DNA from: Mixophyes australis
Lineage: Eukaryota > Chordata > Amphibia > Anura > Limnodynastidae
Length of the DNA stretch: 64,000 nt
Direction of reading: 5' to 3'
NCBI GenBank assembly: GCA_036250195.1
Contig: JAVHZZ010000006.1
Coordinates: 183,531,350 to 183,595,349 of the forward strand
Position 1 is the first letter of the stretch; every line of letters starts with the position of its first letter. Of the stretch, positions 60,601 through 64,000 are shown piece by piece. A program made the translations under genes and the position numbers. The notes under the pieces are model-generated. The model did not search any database, was not told the origin of the DNA, and saw only the letters and a program-made list of their open reading frames with translations.

Positions 60601-63451
60601 TGCAACAAGCCCAGGCTATGAGTGATGGAACCACTGTTTTTTTGTTTTTGTTTTAAAATTTATTTAGTGCAATTCAAGTAACGTTGTAGCCCACCTTTGA
60701 GTAAAAGGTTTGCAAAGCTCATCTATAGATTATATCACGTGTGTCTATATACAAACCTCTCCTGGGTCTCCCTTTTCTCCCTGAAATAAAACACACAAGA
60801 CATTCTAGTCAGTAATAGGCAGCTTTACTGCAAGTCAGACAGTCATTAAGGGGTATATTTATTAAACTGCGGATTTGAAAAAGTGGGGATGTTGCCTATA
60901 GCAACCAATCGGATTCTAGCTTTCATTTATTTAGTACTTTCTACAAAATGACAGCTAGAATCTGATTGGTTGCTATAGGCAACATCCTTTTTGTCAGATG
61001 TTGCTATGGTATACTGAAGTAAAATTACAAGCACTTCATAGGTGTCAGAAGCTTTTATTGACAATTACATTAAGTTTATGCAAAGAGTCAATATTTGTGT
61101 TGACCCTTTGTTTTGAAGACCTCTGCAACTTGCCCTGGCTTGTTGTCAATCAACTTCTGGGCCACATACTGACTGATGGCCGCCCATTCTTGCCTAATCA
61201 ATGCTTGGAGTTTGTCAGAATTTGTGCGTTTTTGTTTGTCCACCTGCCTCTTGAGGATTGACCACAAGTTTTTAATGGGATTAAGGTCTGAGGAGTTTCC
61301 TGGCCATAGACCCAAAAATTCAATGTTTTGATCCCCGAGCCACTTAGTTATCACTTTTGCCTAATGGCAAGGTGCTCCATCATGCTGGCATTGTTCGTCA
61401 ATAAACTGTTCTCAGATGGTTGGGAGAAGTTGCTCTTGGAGGGTGTTCTGCTACCATTCTTTATTCATTGCTGTGTTCTTAGGCAAAATTGTGAGTGAGC
61501 CCACTTCATTGGCTGAGAAGCAACCCCACACATTAATGGTCTCAGGATGCTTTACTGTTGGCATGAAACAGGACTGATGGTAGCACTCTCATTTCTTTCT
61601 CCAGACAAGAGTTTTCCAGACGCCCCAAACAATCTGAAAGGGGATTTATCAGAGAAAATGGCTTTACCCCAGTCCTCTGCAGTCCAATCCCTGTACCTTT
61701 TGCAGAATATCAGTCTGTCCCTGATGTTTTTCCTGGAGAGAAGTGGCTTCTTTGCTGGCCTTCTTGACACCAGGCCTTCCTCCAAAAGTCTTCATCTCAC
61801 TGTGTGTGTAGATGCACTCACACCTGCCTACGGCCATTCCTGAGCAAGCTCTGCACTGATGGTGCCCGATCCCGCACTGAATCAACTTTAGTTAACCGTC
61901 CAGGCGCTTTTTGGATGTTCTTGGGTGCTCTGAGGCCTTCTTACTAATAATGACTAATAATGTTCACTGTGACTGACTGACTGACTGACTAATAATATTG
62001 TATTAGTCAGCCAGTGTAAATATTACACTCTTTTGAAACAAATATGACCTTCTTTCTGTAGTATAATGTGATCATTAATGTCTTATTTCGTAAAGGGAAA
62101 AGCAAATAAAAGAAAAATGATCATCCTGACTAATTATTTTTAAGCAGTACACAATCAGAAATGTACACCAAGAGCCTGGATGTAAGTGTTGTACGGCGCC
62201 AATCTCTACCAACTCCCATATACATAAATAAATGTATTCTACAATCGTTGAAATGATCACAGTTTTTCATGTTTGCAAGCTTACATTAGAAAAAACAATT
62301 GATAAGGTGATGAAACAATGGGCAACCTGCAGCCAATTCTATCATCCTAGGTTCATCCTATATCATATATGCTTCTATTTTCAGAATCGGACCCAGTTAT
62401 AATATCCAGGAACAGAGGTACATATTTTATTTTTACAGTTTTTCTATTTTTTCTGATAATATGCTGCAGCACAACACACATGAAGGGTCCTTATTCATTT
62501 CCTATGACAGACACAGAACTTTGTGATCCTAGGTTTCAATGTTGCATAAGTGCATAAGATGCAAACACCACAATGAGGTTCTTACCTTTGATCCTGGAGG
62601 CCCAAGAACCTGTTCATATTGTACAGGAGGCACATGAGACACATCACCCTTTGTAGACAGTGAGAAGAAAGTGTCAAACATAGTCTATAGTTCCCATTTC
62701 TCAGTGAACACAGAATTAAGAGTAATCATGCTCCAGCCTTCATTTTTTATGGCCATCCCAATTACCATAAAGAGAGTTGTATATACCAATTTGAGACTTA
62801 TTGGGGTGGGGTTGAGCTGATCAAGTGCATGACCAGGGTGGATCAGTGTAACCAAAAGAGTTCTTATTTTCAATTAGGAATGGTTAAAGATTTGCTTATG
62901 CAGTTAGAATATCTACAATGGCTAAGTGATATCCATTACTCTACCAGTATTATATGTATCTAATATATGTAATACGATATCCACAGAACACATACTCACT
63001 TTACAACATGTGACTCCAGCATGCCCTGGTGGGCCTTGATCCCCCTTTTCACCAGGTAGTCCTCTAACTCCTGGGAGTCCAAGTTCCCCAGTGTCTTCTT
63101 TATCTCCCTGTTGGTTAAAAACAAACCTAAATTAATTCAATATTCAATATATTAAATTGTAAATTCCACTTATGTGTATATGACAAGTCGGACGTATCTT
63201 AAGATGAGTCCAGCTAAAAAACACTAGTATTTTTCCACCAGACGTACATCAGACATACAAGTGTGTATAATGAAGCCCCACTATACTGTAGAGATGTGGT
63301 AAATGTTACCCTATTTGTACACAATATAATAATGTAATGAAGTGTAGTTTACACAAGAAACTATAGTGCCTTGTCAGTTAATAATAAAAAGTACAGTTTT
63401 TAAAATAAAGAAATTGTAATTAAATACAAATACCTTCACACCTGTTTTCCC
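48487..63451 (-). CDS. Multiplexin (type XV/XVIII-like) collagen chain, C-terminal 440 residues, 5' part outside window
   Basis: Secreted basement-membrane collagen. In order: interrupted Gly-X-Y segments with Cys-containing breaks ([13 protein letters not shown]), a final triple-helical stretch ending GPPGVVYVN, a trimerisation domain (LVFETKDYM to VGWSKIM), an acidic hinge, then an endostatin domain with its four cysteines (LQC, NCKEW, FSC, ILC) in place. Fifteen exons join with GT/AG borders in one frame of 441 codons including the stop. Endostatin motifs [15 protein letters not shown] and IVNLKGELL identify the family. It lacks the N-terminal histidines, and the H11 and D76 zinc ligands of COL18A1 are Arg and Gly. 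Known vertebrate multiplexins are COL15A1 and COL18A1; divergence and linkage to top2a suggest a third paralogue, which is inference. Confidence 0.9.
49628..50254. mobile_element. Harbinger-like MITE in collagen intron, CAA target duplication
   Basis: GGGGCATATTTAATAAAG ... TGATAAATGTGCCCC flanked by CAA (49625-49627, 50255-50257). Shares CAGAGCTGGACAGCGC and TGTGTGGAGGGATCACATGA with 46115-47103, in inverted orientation. Confidence 0.75.
50849..50961 (-). CDS. Collagen exon n (endostatin, middle)
   Basis: 37 codons plus two bases. [12 protein letters not shown] and [15 protein letters not shown] align with the COL15A1/COL18A1 IFSFDGKDVL region. Gly replaces Asp76. Confidence 0.94.
51032..51226 (-). 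CDS. Collagen exon m (endostatin, first part)
   Basis: 65 codons. [20 protein letters not shown] aligns with COL18A1 [20 protein letters not shown]; then first Cys, a TFRALLSS helix and IVNLK. Confidence 0.95.
51755..51823 (-). CDS. Collagen exon l (hinge)
   Basis: 23 codons, [15 protein letters not shown] to ISPRIPS. In COL18A1 the end of this region carries the zinc-binding histidines that begin endostatin; none is present here. Confidence 0.85.
52168..52820. repeat. Minisatellite, unit about 58-60 bases, roughly 11 copies (collagen intron)
   Basis: Each unit contains TGTGTAGGAGACTCTATGCT, ATTTGTGGGNNNNTGAA and GTGGGACCTCTC with many substitutions. Confidence 0.85.
52821..53911 (-). other. 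Rest of collagen intron
   Basis: A short repeat TATATCCCTGCATTGCCACA occurs about four times at 53620-53725. Otherwise nothing recognised. Confidence 0.5.
53912..53971 (-). CDS. Collagen exon k (hinge)
   Basis: 20 codons, acidic, Pro/Ser-rich: [12 protein letters not shown] onward. Consensus borders, phase 0. Confidence 0.8.
54168..54302 (-). CDS. Collagen exon j (trimerisation domain)
   Basis: 45 codons. [19 protein letters not shown] and [12 protein letters not shown] match the multiplexin NC1 trimerisation fold (COL18A1 [20 protein letters not shown]). Confidence 0.92.
54944..55116. mobile_element. Palindromic MITE, copy 2 (collagen intron)
   Basis: GGGGTATATTTACTAAATTG ... GTTTAGTAAATATACCCC, full-length arms, same family as 44446-44615. 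Confidence 0.87.
55160..55280. repeat. Dispersed repeat fragment
   Basis: CCTCCCAACTGTTCAGATTT CAGCGGGACAGTCC type sequence; a related piece is at about 38020-38080. Looks like a dispersed element, type unknown. Confidence 0.4.
55857..55891 (-). CDS. Collagen exon i (35 bases)
   Basis: Completes the split codon of exon h and encodes [12 protein letters not shown], in phase with the trimerisation exon. Confidence 0.6.
56099..56126 (-). CDS. Collagen exon h (28 bases)
   Basis: VAKEEHRDT plus one base, start of the C-terminal non-collagenous NC1 domain. Found by phase and splice sites, so less certain than its neighbours. Confidence 0.6.
56182..56350. mobile_element. MITE with ACCAGRGCCGTAACT ends (collagen intron)
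   Basis: ACCAGAGCCGTAACT at one end, AGTTACGGCCCTGGT at the other. No clear target duplication. Confidence 0.65.
56768..56839 (-). CDS. Collagen exon g (last triple-helical segment)
   Basis: 24 codons: [19 protein letters not shown] then VVYVN. Human COL18A1 has a similar GPVVYVS element, though earlier in the chain. Confidence 0.93.
56932..56997 (-). mobile_element. SINE-tail-like fragment (collagen intron)
   Basis: CAT repeats, then ATATAGCGCCAGCAAATTCC and GTGCTTTACAATTA. Same subfamily as 29455-29512. Confidence 0.55.
56998..58505 (-). other. Collagen intron sequence
   Basis: Three or four loose repeats of GGCAAGGCCTATACA/AGACATATACAAG (56880-57150). No exon seen. Confidence 0.5.
58506..58544 (-). 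CDS. Collagen exon f (non-helical, 39 bases)
   Basis: [13 protein letters not shown] between a TTTTAG acceptor and a GTGAGT donor, phase 0. It joins the non-helical ends of exons e and g, as in multiplexin interruptions. Confidence 0.7.
58578..58820 (-). mobile_element. tRNA-derived SINE, lacking the tRNA head
   Basis: Matches the tail and core of the same family, but stops at the AAACCCACGAAAACACAA core, so the tRNA part is missing (5' truncation). Confidence 0.72.
59204..59572 (-). mobile_element. tRNA-derived SINE, full length (collagen intron)
   Basis: Same family as 29536-29911, with a CA/CAGA microsatellite in its middle and a GAT-repeat tail. Confidence 0.78.
59979..60131 (-). CDS. 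Collagen exon e
   Basis: 51 codons: a break [14 protein letters not shown], then seven uninterrupted Gly-X-Y triplets ([21 protein letters not shown]), then GPR and a non-helical [13 protein letters not shown]. The acceptor (GGAAG after a T-rich tract) is moderate. Confidence 0.85.
60757..60780 (-). CDS. Collagen exon d (24 bases)
   Basis: GEKGDPGE, flanked by a CAG acceptor and a GTTTGT donor, phase 0. Confidence 0.75.
60850..60990. mobile_element. Palindromic MITE, copy 3, right arm truncated (collagen intron)
   Basis: GGGGTATATTTATTAAACTG start; the right arm stops at GCAACATCC, where the Tc1 relic begins. Confidence 0.8.
60991..61960 (-). mobile_element. Tc1-like transposon, inactive (collagen intron)
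   Basis: Minus strand encodes [17 protein letters not shown] and [12 protein letters not shown] (near 61640-61720), then [20 protein letters not shown] (near 61240-61300). In active Tc1 transposases the catalytic Glu sits in NPIENLW; here it is Lys. The N-terminal part is missing and the frame is broken. (GACT)n follows at 61972-61995. Confidence 0.8.
62586..62648 (-). CDS. Collagen exon c (helix interruption)
   Basis: 21 codons: [14 protein letters not shown] interrupts the helix, then LGPPGSK resumes Gly-X-Y. Consensus borders, phase 0. Confidence 0.85.
63000..63107 (-). CDS. Collagen exon b
   Basis: 36 codons: [13 protein letters not shown] then [18 protein letters not shown]. Phase 0. 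The paired cysteines at the end are unusual inside a collagenous block and could form interchain disulfides. Confidence 0.9.
63434..63451 (-). CDS. Collagen exon a (18 bases), Gly-X-Y
   Basis: GKTGVK between an AAAG acceptor and a GTATTT donor. Tiny, but in phase with the next exon and a perfect Gly-X-Y pair. Further 5' exons lie outside the window. Confidence 0.5.
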
Positions 63452-63794
63452 CTTTATAAAAAAAAATATTCCAGCAGCAGTCCCAATAGAAATGTCAATT
63501 AAATAATGCAAATAGATGGCTGTGACTTAATAAAATATAGCTGTAACCCTAATGATTTAAGTACTATCAGCTGGAGGAGTCAATATGCAAGCATTCAGTA
63601 GTGACTAGATAGTCATCATCATCACTGTTTATCTTTGCACCATCCCTCCAGTACCTGCAAGAGATATGCTTCCAGGAAGACATATCTGGGAATGCGTCCA
63701 CAACTAATTATGTTGCAATTATGTGAACATGCCCTTATGTTCTTTGGAACCCAAGGCGAAGTTGGCAAAGTACACTCTCCTCCATTTCTGCAGG

Positions 63795-63965
63795 AACACA
63801 GAAAGAAATAAAAAAAGAAAAGAAAAGAAGGATAGAGAAAAGGAAAATAAGGATAGAAGAAAAATAAAATAAAAATATAAATAAATAAATGAATAAATTA
63901 GAAAAGATAAAAATAGAAAGTTAGAGAAATGCAGAAAGAAGAAGAGACAGAGGTGGAGGAGAACG
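63795..63965. repeat. Polypurine tract
   Basis: About 170 bases almost purely A and G on the plus strand (AGAAAGAAATAAAAAAAGAA type). Confidence 0.85.
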
Positions 63966-64000
63966 AGAAACCCTTTTCCCACTACGTCTTCTGTCTGGTC

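Noticed and set aside
63719..63982. Phe/Leu/Ser-rich open frame that looks like a membrane protein
   Set aside because: It is the translation of a polypurine tract, a low-complexity artefact.

Overview
The window is vertebrate nuclear DNA, most likely from a frog or toad with a large, repeat-rich genome. The evidence is split genes with GT/AG introns, a vertebrate-type topoisomerase II alpha gene, and repeats of kinds I associate with anurans: palindromic MITEs, a tRNA-headed SINE ending in GAT repeats, DIRS-like, Tx1/L1-like, Ty3 and Tc1 relics. The species cannot be named from the sequence.

Layout. 1-1.95 kb: gene-free DNA downstream of top2a, with a G-tract/C-tract hairpin. 1.95-28.76 kb, minus strand: a complete top2a gene. 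I could assemble 35 coding exons into one uninterrupted frame of 1,561 codons plus stop, with ATPase, TOPRIM, catalytic Tyr805 and acidic C-terminal end all present. Introns 10 and 15 hold decayed DIRS-like elements in the same orientation as the gene, and intron 6 holds a 74-base copy of the start of exon 9. 28.76-29.12 kb: a GC-rich promoter with four CCAAT boxes, all inverted relative to top2a. 29.4-37.9 kb: a pair of long inverted repeats enclosing a Tx1/L1-like LINE, other LINE pieces and a Tc1 end. 38-44.3 kb: degenerate tandem repeats and a decayed Ty3 chromovirus-like element whose integrase core is inverted. 44.4-48.4 kb: MITEs, some nested, with visible target duplications. 48.49-63.45 kb, minus strand: the 3' part (15 exons, 440 codons) of a multiplexin collagen gene (type XV/XVIII family) ending in an endostatin domain; its 5' part lies beyond the right edge. 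A Tc1 relic, SINEs, MITEs and a minisatellite lie in its introns.

The two genes have no evident functional link: one encodes a nuclear enzyme that resolves DNA tangles at mitosis, the other a secreted basement-membrane collagen. Their linkage is itself notable, because in human TOP2A lies on 17q21 while COL15A1 and COL18A1 lie on chromosomes 9 and 21. The collagen here is probably a third, divergent multiplexin paralogue that has lost all four zinc ligands of endostatin. That gene and the exon-9 copy are the observations I would follow first.
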